Origin: Mycobacterium sp. ITM-2016-00317
GTDB lineage: Bacteria > Actinomycetota > Actinomycetes > Mycobacteriales > Mycobacteriaceae
DNA: 64,000 bases
Assembly: GCF_002968295.1 (NCBI RefSeq)
Contig: NZ_CP134399.1
Coordinates: forward strand, 3,534,001-3,598,000
Direction: 5' to 3'
Under the pieces are notes generated by a model. The model saw nothing but the letters and a program-made list of their open reading frames with translations. It was not told the DNA's origin and searched no databases. The stretch's first letter is position 1, and every line of letters begins with the position of its first letter. The translations under genes were made by a program, and so were the position numbers. Of this stretch, positions 1 to 9,934 are shown piece by piece.

Positions 1-949
1 CGACCTCCGCGCGGTGCCTGCCCACCTGAAAGGCCGCCAGGGCGCCGGCGATCGCGGCCGCCGGCACGTCGACCGCCCGGGCCAGCGCCGCGGCGGCGAG
101 CGCGTCGAGCACCCCGACCGGGCCGGCCACCGCGATCGTGTCGGCGGCGGCCAGCACCACGCCGTCGCCGAACGCGTTGTCGACCAGCAGGCCGTCGCGG
201 ACCCCGATCTCGCCCGGGCCCGGCTCCCCCAGCCGGAACGCCACCTTCACCGCGGCCGGGGCCGCCGCCAGCAGTTCGGCGGCGATCGCGTCGTCGACCC
301 CGCCCACGGCCACCCGGCCGGTCAGCGCACGGGCCTTGTCCCCGGCGTAGGCCGCCATCGAACCGTGCCAGTCCAGGTGGTCCTCGGCGACGTTGAGCAC
401 CGCGCCGGCCTCCGGGTGCAGCGACGGCGCCCAGTGCAGCTGGAAGCTGGACAGCTCGACTGCGAACACCTCGGCCGGCTCGTCCAGTTGCGACAGCACC
501 GGGTCACCGATGTTGCCGCACAGCACCGCGCGCCTGCCCGCCGCGACCAGCATCGCGTGGAGCATCGACGTGGTCGTGGTCTTGCCGTTGGTGCCCGTCA
601 CCACCAGCCACTGCCGGGGCGGGCCGAACCGGCCGGAGCGGTCCAGCCGCCAGGCCAGCTCCACGTCCCCCCACACCGGGACGCCTGCGGCGGCCGCGGC
701 GACAGGGATCGGCGCGGTGGGCGGGATACCGGGGCTGACGACCACGAGGTCGAAGTCGGCGATCCGGCCGGCCGCGTTCGCCGGGTCGACGACCTCGGCG
801 CCCCGCTGCGCGGACGCGGTCAGCGCGTTCGGGCTGTCGTCGGTGAGTGTCGCGCGGACTCCGAGAGGGGCCAGCGCGGCCAGCACCGCACGTCCGGTGA
901 TGCCGGCACCGACGACGAGCACGGCCGCTCCAGGCGAGATCGGCTGCAT
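1..949 (-). CDS. murD: UDP-N-acetylmuramoylalanine--D-glutamate ligase MurD (3' end cut by window edge)
   Basis: Cytoplasmic Mur ligase that adds D-glutamate to UDP-MurNAc-L-Ala in peptidoglycan precursor synthesis. The first about 316 codons are visible, so the C-terminal part lies outside the window. The N-terminus reads [19 protein letters not shown], a Rossmann-like UDP-binding segment. It is followed by the Mur ligase P-loop [14 protein letters not shown] and the conserved segment [13 protein letters not shown]. The ATG at 947-949 sits 1 base after the mraY stop, so the two genes are probably translationally coupled. It is the last visible gene of the minus-strand mraZ-to-murD cluster. 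Confidence 0.95.
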   Translation of the reverse strand, partial: MQPISPGAAVLVVGAGITGRAVLAALAPLGVRATLTDDSPNALTASAQRGAEVVDPANAAGRIADFDLVVVSPGIPPTAPIPVAAAAAGVPVWGDVELAWRLDRSGRFGPPRQWLVVTGTNGKTTTTSMLHAMLVAAGRRAVLCGNIGDPVLSQLDEPAEVFAVELSSFQLHWAPSLHPEAGAVLNVAEDHLDWHGSMAAYAGDKARALTGRVAVGGVDDAIAAELLAAAPAAVKVAFRLGEPGPGEIGVRDGLLVDNAFGDGVVLAAADTIAVAGPVGVLDALAAAALARAVDVPAAAIAGALAAFQVGRHRAEV

Positions 950-950
950 G

Positions 951-2030
951 TCAGGCACCGACGGTGGTCAGCCACTCGCTGTAGAACAGGGCCACACCCA
1001 GACCGCAGGCGATGGCGGTGAGCAACCAGAACCGGATGATCACGGTGGTCTCGGCCCAGCCCACCAGCTCGAAGTGGTGATGGAACGGCGCCATCCGGAA
1101 CACCCGGCGGCCGGTGGTGCGGAACGCCAGGATCTGCACCACCACCGAGGTGACCTCGGCGACGAACAGCGCGCCCAGCACAACGGCCAGCATCTCGGTG
1201 CGGCTGGTGACCGACAGGCCCGCGATGATGCCGCCCAGGGCCAGCGACCCCGTGTCACCCATGAAGATCTTGGCCGGCGCCGCATTCCACCACAGGAAGC
1301 CGATACACGCACCGGCGGTGGCCGCGGCGATGATCGCCAGGTCCAGCGGGTCGCGCACGTTGTAGCACCCGACCCCCGGACTGGTGGCGCACGCGTTGCG
1401 GAACTGCCAGAACGTGATCAGCACGTAGGCCGCGCAGACCATCGCCATCGCACCGGCGGCCAACCCGTCGAGGCCGTCGGTGAAGTTCACCGCGTTCGAC
1501 CAGGCGCTGACCACCACGACGCAGAACAGCACGAACACCGCGGGCGCGAGCGTCACGGTGGCGATCTCGCGGACGTAGGACAGCTCGGCGCTGCCCGGGG
1601 TCAGGCCGTCGGCGTTGCGGAACTGCAGGGCCAGCACGCCGAACAGCACCGCGGCGATCAGAATGCCGACGGTCTTGGCGGTCTTGTTCAGCCCGAGGTT
1701 GCGGGCGCGGCGGATCTTGATCAGGTCGTCGAGGAAGCCGACCGCGCCGAGCGCGGTGGCCAGCCCGAGCACCAGCAGGCCCGACGCCGACGGGCCCTTG
1801 CCGTCGATGAGCACGCCGACCAGGTGCGTGCCGAAGTAGCTGGCCCAGATGCCTGCGACGATCGCGACCCCGCCCATCGACGGGGTGCCGCGCTTCTTGT
1901 GGTGGCTGGGCGGCCCGTCCTCGCGGATCTCGTGGCCGAACCCCTGCCGGGTGAACAGCCTGATCAGCACCGGCGTCAGCAGGATCGACACCGTGAGCGC
2001 GATCGCGACCGCGATCAGGATCTGCCTCAT
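951..2030 (-). CDS. mraY: Phospho-N-acetylmuramoyl-pentapeptide transferase MraY (MurX)
   Basis: Integral membrane enzyme that transfers phospho-MurNAc-pentapeptide to polyprenyl phosphate, forming lipid I. The 359-residue length is typical. About ten hydrophobic helices are evident. Family signatures occur in order: [12 protein letters not shown] near the N-terminus, GFLDDLIK with the paired catalytic Asp, [20 protein letters not shown], and the HHH motif in [12 protein letters not shown] near the C-terminus. The gene overlaps the murF stop by 4 bases at its start and abuts murD at its end, consistent with one dcw operon. This is the target of the capuramycin and muraymycin inhibitor classes in mycobacteria (general knowledge). 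Confidence 0.97.
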   Translation of the reverse strand: MRQILIAVAIALTVSILLTPVLIRLFTRQGFGHEIREDGPPSHHKKRGTPSMGGVAIVAGIWASYFGTHLVGVLIDGKGPSASGLLVLGLATALGAVGFLDDLIKIRRARNLGLNKTAKTVGILIAAVLFGVLALQFRNADGLTPGSAELSYVREIATVTLAPAVFVLFCVVVVSAWSNAVNFTDGLDGLAAGAMAMVCAAYVLITFWQFRNACATSPGVGCYNVRDPLDLAIIAAATAGACIGFLWWNAAPAKIFMGDTGSLALGGIIAGLSVTSRTEMLAVVLGALFVAEVTSVVVQILAFRTTGRRVFRMAPFHHHFELVGWAETTVIIRFWLLTAIACGLGVALFYSEWLTTVGA

Positions 2031-3544
2031 CGGTCACCGTCGCCGGCGGTGTCGTCCGCTCCCGCCTCGGCCAGCGCATCGGCCAGCGCGCCGAGGCCCG
2101 TCGAGTTGGACGCCTTCACCAGCACCACGTCCCCGGGCCGCAGCTCGGCACGCAGGATCTCGAGTGCGGCGTCGGCGTCGGCGACCGGGGTCGCCTCGGA
2201 GCCCCACGACCCCTCCATGACCGCGCCGTGCAGCATGGCGCTCATAGGCCTCCCAGATCCGACGACGATGAGTCGAGAGACATCTAATCGCACCGCCAGC
2301 CGGCCGATGTGGTCGTGTTCGGTAATCGCGTCGTCGCCGAGCTCGGCCATCTCCCCCAGCACCGCCCAGCTGCGCGCCCGCTCGCCCTGCCGACTCATCC
2401 ACGCCAGCGCCTTCAGCCCGGCGCGCATCGAGTCCGGGTTGGCGTTGTAGGCGTCGTTGATGATCGTCACCCCGTCGGCGCGCGTGCTGACCTGCATGCG
2501 GTGCCGCGACGCCGGACCGGCCCCGGCCAGCGCGGCGGCCACCTGTTCCAGCGTCGCGCCGCACTCCAGCGCGACCGCGGCCGCACACAGCGCGTTGGAC
2601 ACCTGGTGGTCACCGTGCACCGCGAGCGTCACCGGGACCTCGCCGGAGCCGGCGTGCAACGTGAACGACGGCCGGGCCAGCGCGTCGAGCGTCACGCCGT
2701 CGGCGCGCACGTCGAGTGCCTCGGCGCCGCGGCCCACCCGGACCACCCGCGCCGAGGTCTTGTCGGCCATCGCGGCCACGGCGGGGTCGTCGGCGTTGAG
2801 GATCACCACGCCGGATTCCGGGACCGCCTGCGGGAGTTCGGATTTGGTCGCAGCGATGGCTTCGCGGGAGCCGAACTCACCGAGGTGGGCGGTGCCGACG
2901 TTGAGCACCACCGCGATCGACGGTGGGGCGATGCGGGCCAGCGCGGCGATGTTGCCGGGGTGGCGCGCCGACATCTCCAGCACCAGGAAGTCGGTCGAAC
3001 GTCCGGCCCGCAGCACGGTCCACGGGTGGCCGAGCTCGTTGTTGAAGCTGCCGGGCGGGGCGACGACCTCGCCCAGCGGCGCCAGCAGCGCGGCGATCAG
3101 GTCCTTGGTCGAGGTCTTGCCCGACGAACCGGTGATGCCGACGATCGTCAGCCCGTCCGCGACGAGCTCGGCGGCGACCGCGGCGGCCAACCGGGCCAGT
3201 GCGGCCAGCACCGCGGCACCCGAGCCGTCGCTGTCGTGTTCGAGAACGCTGGAGGTGCCGACCGCCGCCGGATCCGGGCCCACCGGGTCGACGACGATGG
3301 CGGGCACTCCGACCGGGCGCGCCGACAGCACCGCCACCGCACCGGCAGCGACCGCGGTGGCCGCGAAGTCGTGGCCGTCCGCGCGTGCGCCGGGCAGCGC
3401 CAGGAAGAGGCCGCCGGGGGTCACCGCGCGCGAGTCGAACTCGACGGAGCCGGTGACCATGGTCGTGGCCGCGTCCTCGGCGGACACGTCAGCCAGCCGG
3501 CCGCCGACGATCTCGGCGATCCGTGCCAGCGAGAGCTCGATCAC
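2027..3544 (-). CDS. murF: UDP-N-acetylmuramoyl-tripeptide--D-alanyl-D-alanine ligase MurF
   Basis: Cytoplasmic Mur ligase that adds D-Ala-D-Ala to UDP-MurNAc-tripeptide. At 505 aa it has the expected three-domain size. The N-terminal substrate domain begins [17 protein letters not shown]. The ATP-binding P-loop [10 protein letters not shown] lies near residue 140, followed by [14 protein letters not shown] and the Mur signature [12 protein letters not shown]. The C-terminal ligase domain contains [12 protein letters not shown], the typical MurF motif. Four-base overlaps join it to murE upstream and mraY downstream, indicating translational coupling. Confidence 0.97.
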   Translation of the reverse strand: MIELSLARIAEIVGGRLADVSAEDAATTMVTGSVEFDSRAVTPGGLFLALPGARADGHDFAATAVAAGAVAVLSARPVGVPAIVVDPVGPDPAAVGTSSVLEHDSDGSGAAVLAALARLAAAVAAELVADGLTIVGITGSSGKTSTKDLIAALLAPLGEVVAPPGSFNNELGHPWTVLRAGRSTDFLVLEMSARHPGNIAALARIAPPSIAVVLNVGTAHLGEFGSREAIAATKSELPQAVPESGVVILNADDPAVAAMADKTSARVVRVGRGAEALDVRADGVTLDALARPSFTLHAGSGEVPVTLAVHGDHQVSNALCAAAVALECGATLEQVAAALAGAGPASRHRMQVSTRADGVTIINDAYNANPDSMRAGLKALAWMSRQGERARSWAVLGEMAELGDDAITEHDHIGRLAVRLDVSRLIVVGSGRPMSAMLHGAVMEGSWGSEATPVADADAALEILRAELRPGDVVLVKASNSTGLGALADALAEAGADDTAGDGDR

Positions 3545-5064
3545 CGTTGCACCTCCAGCGCTGCGGCCAGTTCGTCACGGTCGTCGAACGGCCGGGTCTG
3601 CCCGTGGCTGGTCTGTCCGGCCTCGTGACCCTTGCCCGCGATCAGCACCACGTCGCCGGCCCGGGCCCACGCCACCGCGTGCTCGATCGCCGCGCGGCGG
3701 TCACCGATCTCGACCACCTCGGCGCGCGCACCGGTCGCGCCGGCCAGGATCGCCGCCCGGATCAGGGCCGGATCTTCGTCGCGGGGGTTGTCGTCGGTCA
3801 CCACCACCAGGTCGGCCAGCTCGGCGGCCACCCGGCCCATGGGTTCCCGCTTGCCCTGGTCACGGTTGCCGCCCGCACCGAACACCACCGCCACACGGCC
3901 GGCGCTCTGCTCGCGCAGCGTCTTCAGCACCGCCTGCAGCGCGCCCGGCTTGTGGGCGTAGTCGACCAGCGCCAGGAACGGCTGGCCCCGGTTCACCGCC
4001 TCCAGCCGGCCGGGCACCGTCGCGTCCCGCAAGCCCGGCGCCGCTTGGTCGGGCGAGACGCCGACCGCGTCCAGCAGCGCGACCGCGAGCAGGCAGTTGG
4101 CCACGTTGTAACTGCCGGGCAGGCCGATCTCGAGGCCGTGGTGCACACCGGCGGGATCGACCGCGAGGAAGTCCTGCGCGCCGTTGCCGGCGTTGCGGAC
4201 CTGCTCGACGCTCCAGTCGGCGGGGCCGGTCGCGCTGACGGTGACGGGGTGGTCGGCGCGGGCCGCCATGGCCCGGCCCCACTCGTCGTCGACGCAGATC
4301 ACCGACTGCGCGGCGTGGACCGGGGACGCCGGGTCGAACAGCCGGGCCTTGGCCTCGAAGTAGTCCTCCATCGTCGGGTGGAAGTCCAGGTGGTCGCGGG
4401 ACAGATTGGTGAACCCGCCGACGGCGAACGACACCCCGTCCACCCGCCCGAGCGCCAGCGCGTGGCTGGACACCTCCATCACGACGGTGTCCACGCCGCG
4501 CTCCAGCATGGTCGCGAGCAGCGCCTGCAGATCGGGGGCCTCCGGGGTGGTCAGCCCGCCGGGCTGCTGGTGGCCGTCGATGCGCACCCCGACGGTGCCG
4601 ATCAGCCCGGCGACGCGGTCGGCCGAGCGCAGCCCGGCCTCGACCAGATAGGTGGTGGTGGTCTTGCCCGACGTCCCGGTGACGCCGATGACGCGCAGTT
4701 TCTCCGACGGCCGGCCGTAGACGGCCGACGCGAGCTCCCCCAGCACCGCCCTGGGCTGCGGATGCACCATGATCGGCACACCCGACAGGCCGGCGGCGGC
4801 GATCTCGTCGACCCCCGCGGCGTCGGTGAGCACCGCGACCGCTCCCCGGTCCACCGCGTCGGCGGCGTACCGGCCGCCGTGCGCCCGGGCACCCGGCAGC
4901 GCGGCGAACAGGTCACCGGGGCGCGCGTCCTGACCGCGCAGCGTGACGCCGGTGATCAGGATGTCGGGGGTCGGGCCCCCGCCTGCGGGTACGGCCGCGA
5001 CCAGATCGGCCAGTACGCCGAGGGCGAGACCGGCGGGACGGCTGGGACGCAGATTCATGGCCAT
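3541..5064 (-). CDS. murE: UDP-N-acetylmuramoylalanyl-D-glutamate--2,6-diaminopimelate ligase MurE
   Basis: Adds meso-diaminopimelate to UDP-MurNAc-L-Ala-D-Glu. The 507-aa protein carries the P-loop [18 protein letters not shown] and the segment [21 protein letters not shown]. It also has the DNPR motif in [12 protein letters not shown] that marks meso-DAP-specific MurE rather than the Lys-specific type, in line with mycobacterial A1-gamma peptidoglycan. The start is ATG at 5062-5064, with a second in-frame ATG two codons later. Only 57 bp separate it from ftsI. In M. tuberculosis several extra genes, including a PE_PGRS gene, sit in this gap; here it is compact. Confidence 0.97.
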   Translation of the reverse strand: MAMNLRPSRPAGLALGVLADLVAAVPAGGGPTPDILITGVTLRGQDARPGDLFAALPGARAHGGRYAADAVDRGAVAVLTDAAGVDEIAAAGLSGVPIMVHPQPRAVLGELASAVYGRPSEKLRVIGVTGTSGKTTTTYLVEAGLRSADRVAGLIGTVGVRIDGHQQPGGLTTPEAPDLQALLATMLERGVDTVVMEVSSHALALGRVDGVSFAVGGFTNLSRDHLDFHPTMEDYFEAKARLFDPASPVHAAQSVICVDDEWGRAMAARADHPVTVSATGPADWSVEQVRNAGNGAQDFLAVDPAGVHHGLEIGLPGSYNVANCLLAVALLDAVGVSPDQAAPGLRDATVPGRLEAVNRGQPFLALVDYAHKPGALQAVLKTLREQSAGRVAVVFGAGGNRDQGKREPMGRVAAELADLVVVTDDNPRDEDPALIRAAILAGATGARAEVVEIGDRRAAIEHAVAWARAGDVVLIAGKGHEAGQTSHGQTRPFDDRDELAAALEVQR

Positions 5065-5121
5065 GACACAGTACCGATCTCGCCGGGCTGCTTACGCATT
5101 CGCGCCGGAGGGTGCCGGACG

Positions 5122-7020
5122 TCAGTCCGCTTGCAGCGTCAGCGGGGCACCCGGATCCGCCGACAGCGGCACGTTCTCCCGCTGCAGCAGCCAGGAGGCG
5201 ATGTCGTGGAACAGCGGTGCGGCCGAGGAACCGGGCGTGCCGTCGGCGGCGCGATGCGGGGCGTCGAGCATCACGCCGATCACATAGCGCGGATCGTCGG
5301 ACGGGGCCATGCCCGCGAAGGTGATCCAGTAGACGTCGTCGTAGTAGCACCCGCAGGCCGGGTTGATCTGCTGGGCCGTGCCGGTCTTGCCTGCGATCTG
5401 GTAGCCCTCGACGGCGGCCTGCGGGCCGGTGCCCTGCTGGATGCCGCGCGGATCACGCTGCACCACCGACCGGAACATGTCGCGCACCGTGCGCGCCGTC
5501 TCGGCCGACACCACGCGCACACCCTCCGGTCGCGGCTCTTCGGAGCGGGCGCCGTCGGGGGCGACGATGTCCTTGATGATGCGGGGCGGAATCCGCACCC
5601 CGTCGTTGGCGATGGCCTGGTAGATGCCCGTCATCTGCAGCAGCGTCATCGAAAGGCCTTGGCCGATGGGCAGGTTGGAGAACGTGCTGCCCGACCACTG
5701 GTCGATCGGCGGCACCAGGCCCGCACTCTCGCCGGGCAGCCCGACGCCGGTGCGCTGCCCGAGCCCGAACATCTTGAGCATCTCGGCGAAGCGCTCCGGG
5801 CCCAGGCGCTGGGCCAGCATCAGCGTGCCGACGTTGGAGGACTTCCCGAACACGCCGGTCGTGGTGTACGGCATCACGCCGTGGTCCCATGCGTCGCCGA
5901 CCGTGACTCCGCCCATGTTGATCGAGCCCGGCACCTGAAGCACCTCGTCGGGCGTGGTCAGCCCGTTCTCGATCACCGCGGCGGCGGTGATCATCTTGTT
6001 CACCGAGCCCGGCTCGAACGGGGAGGACACCGCCAGGTTGCCCAGTTGCCTGCCCTTCTGCCGGCTCAGGTCCTGGGCCGGGTTGAAGGTGTTGTCGTTC
6101 GCCATCGCCAGCACTTCGCCGGTTTTGGCGTCGAGCACCACCGCCGAGGCGTTCTTGGCCCCGGAGGCGTCCTTGGCCATCTGCACCTGCTGCTGCACGT
6201 GGAACTGGATGTCGTCGTCGATGGTGAGCGTGACCGTGGACCCGTTGACCGCGTCGTGGCGGTTGCGGTAACTGCCCGGGATGACCACGCCGTCGGACCC
6301 GCGGTCGTAGGTCACGGAGCCGTCGGTGCCCGCGAGCACCGAGTCCAGCGAGTCCTCCAGACCGAGCAGACCGTGCCCGTCCCAGTCGATACCGCCGATG
6401 ATGTTGGCGGCCAGCACCCCGCCGGGGTACTGGCGCAGATCCTGGCGTTCGGCGCCGACCTCGGGGAACTTGGTGGTGATCGCGTCGGCGATCGCCGGAT
6501 CGACCGCGCGGGCCAGGTAGACGAACGTCTCGTTGCTGCGCAGCTTCTTCAGCACGGTCGCGGTGTCCGGCGTGCCCGCCAGCCGCGAGGACACCTCGGC
6601 GGCGATCTCGCGCAGTCGGGCGTCGGGGTCGGGTGCGTCATCGGTGTTGAGCTCGGCGCTCTTGGCGAACGCCTCCTCCAACTGCTTGCGCACCCGGACC
6701 GGCTGGAAGGTCAGCGCCCTGGCCTCGGTCGTGAAGGCCAGCTTGTCGCCGTTGCGGTCGACGATCGAGCCGCGCAGCGCCGGGTCGATGTCGGTGACCT
6801 TGAGCTGACCGGCCGCCTCGGCGCGCAGGCCCTCGGCGCGCGGCACCTGCAGCGTGAACAACTGGGCTGCCGCGACCACCAGCAACAGGAAGATCACCGC
6901 GTTGCCGGTGCGGTGCCGGAAGACGAAAGACGCACTGCGCAAACCGGTTTGCGTGGCGACCTGCCGAGTGCGCCGGGACCTGGCCGACCGCTCCTGGTTG
7001 GGCTCCTTGGCGCGGCTCAC
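5122..7020 (-). CDS. ftsI: Division-specific penicillin-binding protein FtsI (PBP3/PbpB), peptidoglycan D,D-transpeptidase
   Basis: Class B PBP that cross-links septal peptidoglycan; a bitopic inner-membrane protein. In its 632 residues a short basic cytoplasmic tail precedes a membrane helix at about 39-56. A PBP dimerisation domain follows (RGSIVDRNG near 83-91). The transpeptidase domain has SVNK at 339-342 with the nucleophilic Ser339, SSN at 394-396 and KTG at 545-547. A CGC segment at about 556-558 lies close to the KTG strand. The start overlaps the stop of the upstream FtsL-like gene by 4 bases, a coupling consistent with co-assembly at the septum. Confidence 0.97.
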   Translation of the reverse strand: MSRAKEPNQERSARSRRTRQVATQTGLRSASFVFRHRTGNAVIFLLLVVAAAQLFTLQVPRAEGLRAEAAGQLKVTDIDPALRGSIVDRNGDKLAFTTEARALTFQPVRVRKQLEEAFAKSAELNTDDAPDPDARLREIAAEVSSRLAGTPDTATVLKKLRSNETFVYLARAVDPAIADAITTKFPEVGAERQDLRQYPGGVLAANIIGGIDWDGHGLLGLEDSLDSVLAGTDGSVTYDRGSDGVVIPGSYRNRHDAVNGSTVTLTIDDDIQFHVQQQVQMAKDASGAKNASAVVLDAKTGEVLAMANDNTFNPAQDLSRQKGRQLGNLAVSSPFEPGSVNKMITAAAVIENGLTTPDEVLQVPGSINMGGVTVGDAWDHGVMPYTTTGVFGKSSNVGTLMLAQRLGPERFAEMLKMFGLGQRTGVGLPGESAGLVPPIDQWSGSTFSNLPIGQGLSMTLLQMTGIYQAIANDGVRIPPRIIKDIVAPDGARSEEPRPEGVRVVSAETARTVRDMFRSVVQRDPRGIQQGTGPQAAVEGYQIAGKTGTAQQINPACGCYYDDVYWITFAGMAPSDDPRYVIGVMLDAPHRAADGTPGSSAAPLFHDIASWLLQRENVPLSADPGAPLTLQAD

Positions 7021-8057
7021 GCGGGCGCCTCGGGGACGATCACCGGGGGTGCGGCCTGCTCGGGTCCCGGGAGTGTCAGCGGGGCGGCCGGGTCGATCAG
7101 CGGGCCGATCTCCAGCGGCTGCACGGGTCCGGGCACCGGCAGCTCACCCGAGACGGCGTGCGGTACTTCGCCGTTCGGGTCAACCGGAGGAAGCGGAAGA
7201 GGCAGCGGCTGCCCCAGCGGGGGCATCGCGCCGGGAACCGCGGGCGGTGTCACCGCCATCGGCAGCCGGACCGGCACCTCGCGCGGTTCGACGACGCGCG
7301 GCGCGGGCGGTGCCGGTGGGGCCGGTTCCGGCAGCGGCGCGTTCAGCGGCGGCGGCGGAACGCCTTCGGCCGGCTTGGGCGTGCCGACGACGATCCAGTT
7401 CCCGGCCGGATCCTGCACCAGGTGTGCGGTGTTGCGCGACGGAATCATCCCCAGGTTGCGGGCCGCCTCGGCCAGCGCCGGCGGGGCCTGGGCCTGCAAC
7501 ACGTCGCGCTCGAGAGCTTCCTTCTGTTGCATCAGCGCCTGATTCACCTGGCGGGCGGCGCCCAGCTGGTAGGAGCGTTCGGCGGCGTCGGTGGACAGCC
7601 ACAGAGTCACTCCCAGCCCGAGGCCGAGGGCTCCGATGATCAGCACGACGAACGGCACCCGCGCGACCAGGCGGCGCGGGTTCAGGTCGATCGACGCCAG
7701 CCGGATCAGGATCCGCTGGCGCAACGGCGTCTTGACGACCTTGGGCGCCTTCGCCTTCCGCGCCTTGGCTCGCGCCTTGGCCTGGCTGGCGCTCTTCGGG
7801 CGCGCCGGCACGTCCTTGGGGCGGGCGACCGGCGTGGTGCGCGGCGCGGACCGCTGCGGCCGCGGATCGCGGGTCGGCCTGCTGCCGCGGGACGGCGATT
7901 CGACCGGCACCCGTCGGTTCTCGCGCGCTGCCCTGCGCGTGTCCTTGGACTTCACCGTCTCCCGGCCGGAGCGGGCGGATCGCCCTGCCGACCGGGAAGG
8001 GCGGGCGGACCCGCCGGGCGCTGCCGCGGTCTTGCGCGTCGGCTTCTTCGCCTTCAT
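7017..8057 (-). CDS. FtsL-like proline-rich bitopic membrane protein (orthologue of M. tuberculosis Rv2164c)
   Basis: The 346-aa protein occupies the ftsL position between rsmH and ftsI. The first about 115 residues are very basic and Ala/Pro-rich, with many RPTR and KAR stretches, and are predicted cytoplasmic. One membrane helix (VPFVVLIIGALGLGLGVTLW) follows. A short heptad-like segment then contains QVNQALMQQKEALERDVLQAQ. A long proline-rich extracytoplasmic tail ends PEAPA. Position and topology (basic tail, one helix, coiled coil) match FtsL, the partner of FtsB/FtsQ, but sequence identity to classical FtsL is not evident. That role is an inference; the proline-rich extension is typical of mycobacteria. 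Confidence 0.8.
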   Translation of the reverse strand: MKAKKPTRKTAAAPGGSARPSRSAGRSARSGRETVKSKDTRRAARENRRVPVESPSRGSRPTRDPRPQRSAPRTTPVARPKDVPARPKSASQAKARAKARKAKAPKVVKTPLRQRILIRLASIDLNPRRLVARVPFVVLIIGALGLGLGVTLWLSTDAAERSYQLGAARQVNQALMQQKEALERDVLQAQAPPALAEAARNLGMIPSRNTAHLVQDPAGNWIVVGTPKPAEGVPPPPLNAPLPEPAPPAPPAPRVVEPREVPVRLPMAVTPPAVPGAMPPLGQPLPLPLPPVDPNGEVPHAVSGELPVPGPVQPLEIGPLIDPAAPLTLPGPEQAAPPVIVPEAPA

Positions 8058-8059
8058 CG

Positions 8060-9208
8060 CTACTGTCCCCCCACTTTCTCCAACGCGCGCAACCGGACCG
8101 GGGCGCTTCTGGGATTACGTTCGATCTCCTCGGCATCGGCGCGTTCGGCGCCCCGGGTCAGCGCGACGAATCTCGGCCCGTGCCCGGGCAGTTCGACGGG
8201 CAGGCCCGGCGGCGTGCGCGAGGCGGTGGCGGCGGCGAACTCGGTCTTGACGATCCGGTCCTCCAGGGACTGGTAGGCCATCACTGCGATCCGCCCGAGC
8301 GGGCGCAGCAGCTCCAGCGCAGCCGGTATCGCCAACCGCAGCGATTCCAGCTCGGCGTTCACCTCGATCCGCAGGGCCTGGAAGGTGCGCTTGGCGGGGT
8401 GACCGCCGGTGCGCCGGGCCGGGGCCGGGATGGCCTGATAGAGAAGTTCGACGAGTTCGCCGGTGGTGGTGAACGGGGTGACCGCGCGGCGCCGGACCAC
8501 GAAGGACGCGATCCGGCCGGCGAACTTCTCCTCGCCGTATTCGCGCAGCACCCGGGCCAGCGCCCTCTCGTCGTAGGTGTTGAGGACCTGCGCGGCCGTC
8601 AGGTCGGAGCCCGCGTCCATGCGCATGTCCAGCGGCGCGTCGGCCGAGTACGAGAACCCTCGTTCGGCGCGGTCGAGCTGCATCGAGGAGACCCCGAGAT
8701 CGAACAGCACCGCGTCGACTCCCGTTGCCGCGCCGGGGATCTGCTCCGCGGCTTGCTCGACGGCCTGCTCGATGCCGTCGTAGCGGGTACGCACCAGCGC
8801 GACCCGATCCGCGAATCGGGCCAGCCGGCGTCCTGCGATCTGCAGCGCGTCGGGATCACGGTCGAGGCCGATCACCCGCACCGCGGGGAACTGCGTCAGG
8901 AACCGCTCGGAATGGCCGCCGGCGCCCAAGGTGGCGTCGACGAGGATCGCACCTTCCCCGTCGGCGCTCGTCCGGGTCAGTGCGGGGGCCAGCAGCTCGA
9001 CACAGCGGTCGAGCAGGACCGGGACATGAGGCTGGTCATCCACCATGGTTGCGCTCTGTGAGATAGGGGCGGCCCCTGCAGTGAGGTCCCTGTCCGAGAG
9101 CGCGGACCTGACGTCGGGGAAGTACGTCAGGGCCGGTTCGGGCAGAGGCCGCACTGCACGGGCCTGCGGGCCGGTGGCCAGATCAGAGGATGTCGCCGAG
9201 TGCTTCAT
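8060..9208 (-). CDS. rsmH: 16S rRNA (cytosine(1402)-N(4))-methyltransferase RsmH (MraW)
   Basis: SAM-dependent methylation of 16S rRNA C1402. The core starts [15 protein letters not shown] and continues with the SAM-binding [56 protein letters not shown] and the C-terminal [15 protein letters not shown]. The long start used here (382 aa) adds about 54 residues before the core and overlaps the mraZ stop by 26 bases. Residues [20 protein letters not shown] in this extension resemble the extension I recall for the M. tuberculosis protein, which favours it. The alternative ATG at 9044-9046 would give a 328-aa protein of more usual family length. Confidence 0.92.
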   Translation of the reverse strand: MKHSATSSDLATGPQARAVRPLPEPALTYFPDVRSALSDRDLTAGAAPISQSATMVDDQPHVPVLLDRCVELLAPALTRTSADGEGAILVDATLGAGGHSERFLTQFPAVRVIGLDRDPDALQIAGRRLARFADRVALVRTRYDGIEQAVEQAAEQIPGAATGVDAVLFDLGVSSMQLDRAERGFSYSADAPLDMRMDAGSDLTAAQVLNTYDERALARVLREYGEEKFAGRIASFVVRRRAVTPFTTTGELVELLYQAIPAPARRTGGHPAKRTFQALRIEVNAELESLRLAIPAALELLRPLGRIAVMAYQSLEDRIVKTEFAAATASRTPPGLPVELPGHGPRFVALTRGAERADAEEIERNPRSAPVRLRALEKVGGQ

Positions 9209-9617
9209 CGCTGGCCGCGGAGAAGTTCTCTTCGTGAAGCTCCTGGTATTCCTGCCATGCCTGGGCGTCCCAGATTTCCAGGAACCCGATCGAACCCGTC
9301 ACGACGCAGTCCTTGGTCAGGTTCGCGTAGCGGCGGTGTTCGGCAGACAGCGTGATGCGGCCTTGTGAATCCGGGTACTGCTCGTCGGTGCTCGCGGCCA
9401 GGTTGCGCAGGTAGGCGCGGGCCTGGGGGTTGCCGCGCTTGGCCCGGGCCGAGATGTCGGCGATCATCTCTTCGAACTCGGCCCTCGGGTGGACAGCCAG
9501 GCTGTGATCTTGGCTCTTGGTGACCATCAACCCTCCTGCCAGCGCGTCGCGGAATTTGGCGGGCAACGTCAGTCGCCCCTTGTCATCGAGCTTGGGCGTG
9601 TAGGTGCCGAAGAACAT
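9183..9617 (-). CDS. mraZ: Transcriptional regulator MraZ
   Basis: DNA-binding protein with two SpoVT/AbrB-like (MraZ) domains, known in other bacteria to repress its own division cluster. The 144-aa length is standard. Repeat 1 has [20 protein letters not shown] and repeat 2 has [15 protein letters not shown]. These are the duplicated beta-barrel motifs that assemble into a ring. The ATG at 9615-9617 is preceded by a good ribosome-binding site (GAGGTGA). It is the promoter-proximal gene of the minus-strand cluster, and a matching three-box operator lies 65-91 bp upstream of the start codon, so autoregulation is likely. Confidence 0.96.
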   Translation of the reverse strand: MFFGTYTPKLDDKGRLTLPAKFRDALAGGLMVTKSQDHSLAVHPRAEFEEMIADISARAKRGNPQARAYLRNLAASTDEQYPDSQGRITLSAEHRRYANLTKDCVVTGSIGFLEIWDAQAWQEYQELHEENFSAASDEALGDIL

Positions 9618-9681
9618 CTCGTCACCTCGCAGACCTTGCTCAAGCCTTGCCTCAACGGAACCCCGGTCGCTCCGTTGTCCG

Positions 9682-9718
9682 CCACTTTACCCCACAATCC
9701 CCCACTTTGCTCCAAATC
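9682..9718 (-). promoter_or_regulatory. MraZ operator: three AAAGTGG-type boxes at 10-bp spacing, over a putative mraZ -10
   Basis: Read on the minus strand, AAAGTGG (9702-9708), ATTGTGG (9692-9698) and AAAGTGG (9682-9688) are each followed by a 3-base spacer. A degenerate fourth, GATTTGG, lies at 9712-9718. Their 10-bp period puts all boxes on one face of the helix. Published MraZ sites are tandem AAAGTG[T/G] boxes with 3-nt spacers (Mycoplasma) or TGGGN5 repeats (E. coli). The TAAAGT inside the proximal box (9684-9689) fits a TANNNT -10 hexamer, so binding would block the promoter. Binding and promoter use are inferred. Confidence 0.75.
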
Positions 9719-9883
9719 TCCCCGCGAGTGTTGTCCCACGCCCCACTCCGAGGGGAACGCAGGGGATCAGCACGCCACCGAGCCGGCACCGACCCCCCGC
9801 AGGCGCAGAAAAACGCCAGCTCACAGCGGCGCTTCGGCACCGCGGGGCCGGTGGGGCGTAGTGGGGCAAAAAAGCGTTGTGGG
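9719..9883. other. Intergenic region upstream of the mraZ operator, no gene seen
   Basis: No credible coding sequence lies between the mraZ operator and the DUF3040 terminator; the whole gene-free stretch is 9618-9934. The region is rich in GTGGGG words. On the minus strand they lie near 9735-9739 and 9741-9746. On the plus strand GTGGGG occurs at 9851, 9861 and 9879, the first two exactly 10 bp apart. They resemble the MraZ boxes but point the other way; see findings. Confidence 0.5.
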
Positions 9884-9918
9884 GCAAAAAAGAAGGGGCA
9901 GCCCTATGGGCTGCCCCT
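9884..9918 (-). terminator. Rho-independent terminator of the DUF3040 gene
   Basis: A perfect 11-bp stem (9894-9904 with 9908-9918) closes a 3-base loop. Read on the minus strand it is followed by TCTTTTTTG, a classic U-tract; a second T-run lies about 15 bases further on. It starts 17 bases after the DUF3040 stop and would insulate that gene from the mraZ cluster. Intrinsic terminators this clean are uncommon in mycobacteria. Confidence 0.85.
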
Positions 9919-9934
9919 GATCAGAAAGTCGGAA

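Noticed and set aside
3523..7542. A 1339-codon open frame on the plus strand, opposite murE and ftsI
   Set aside because: It is antisense to two genes with complete motifs and its product is low-complexity Arg/Gly/His-rich, typical of a shadow frame in high-GC DNA.
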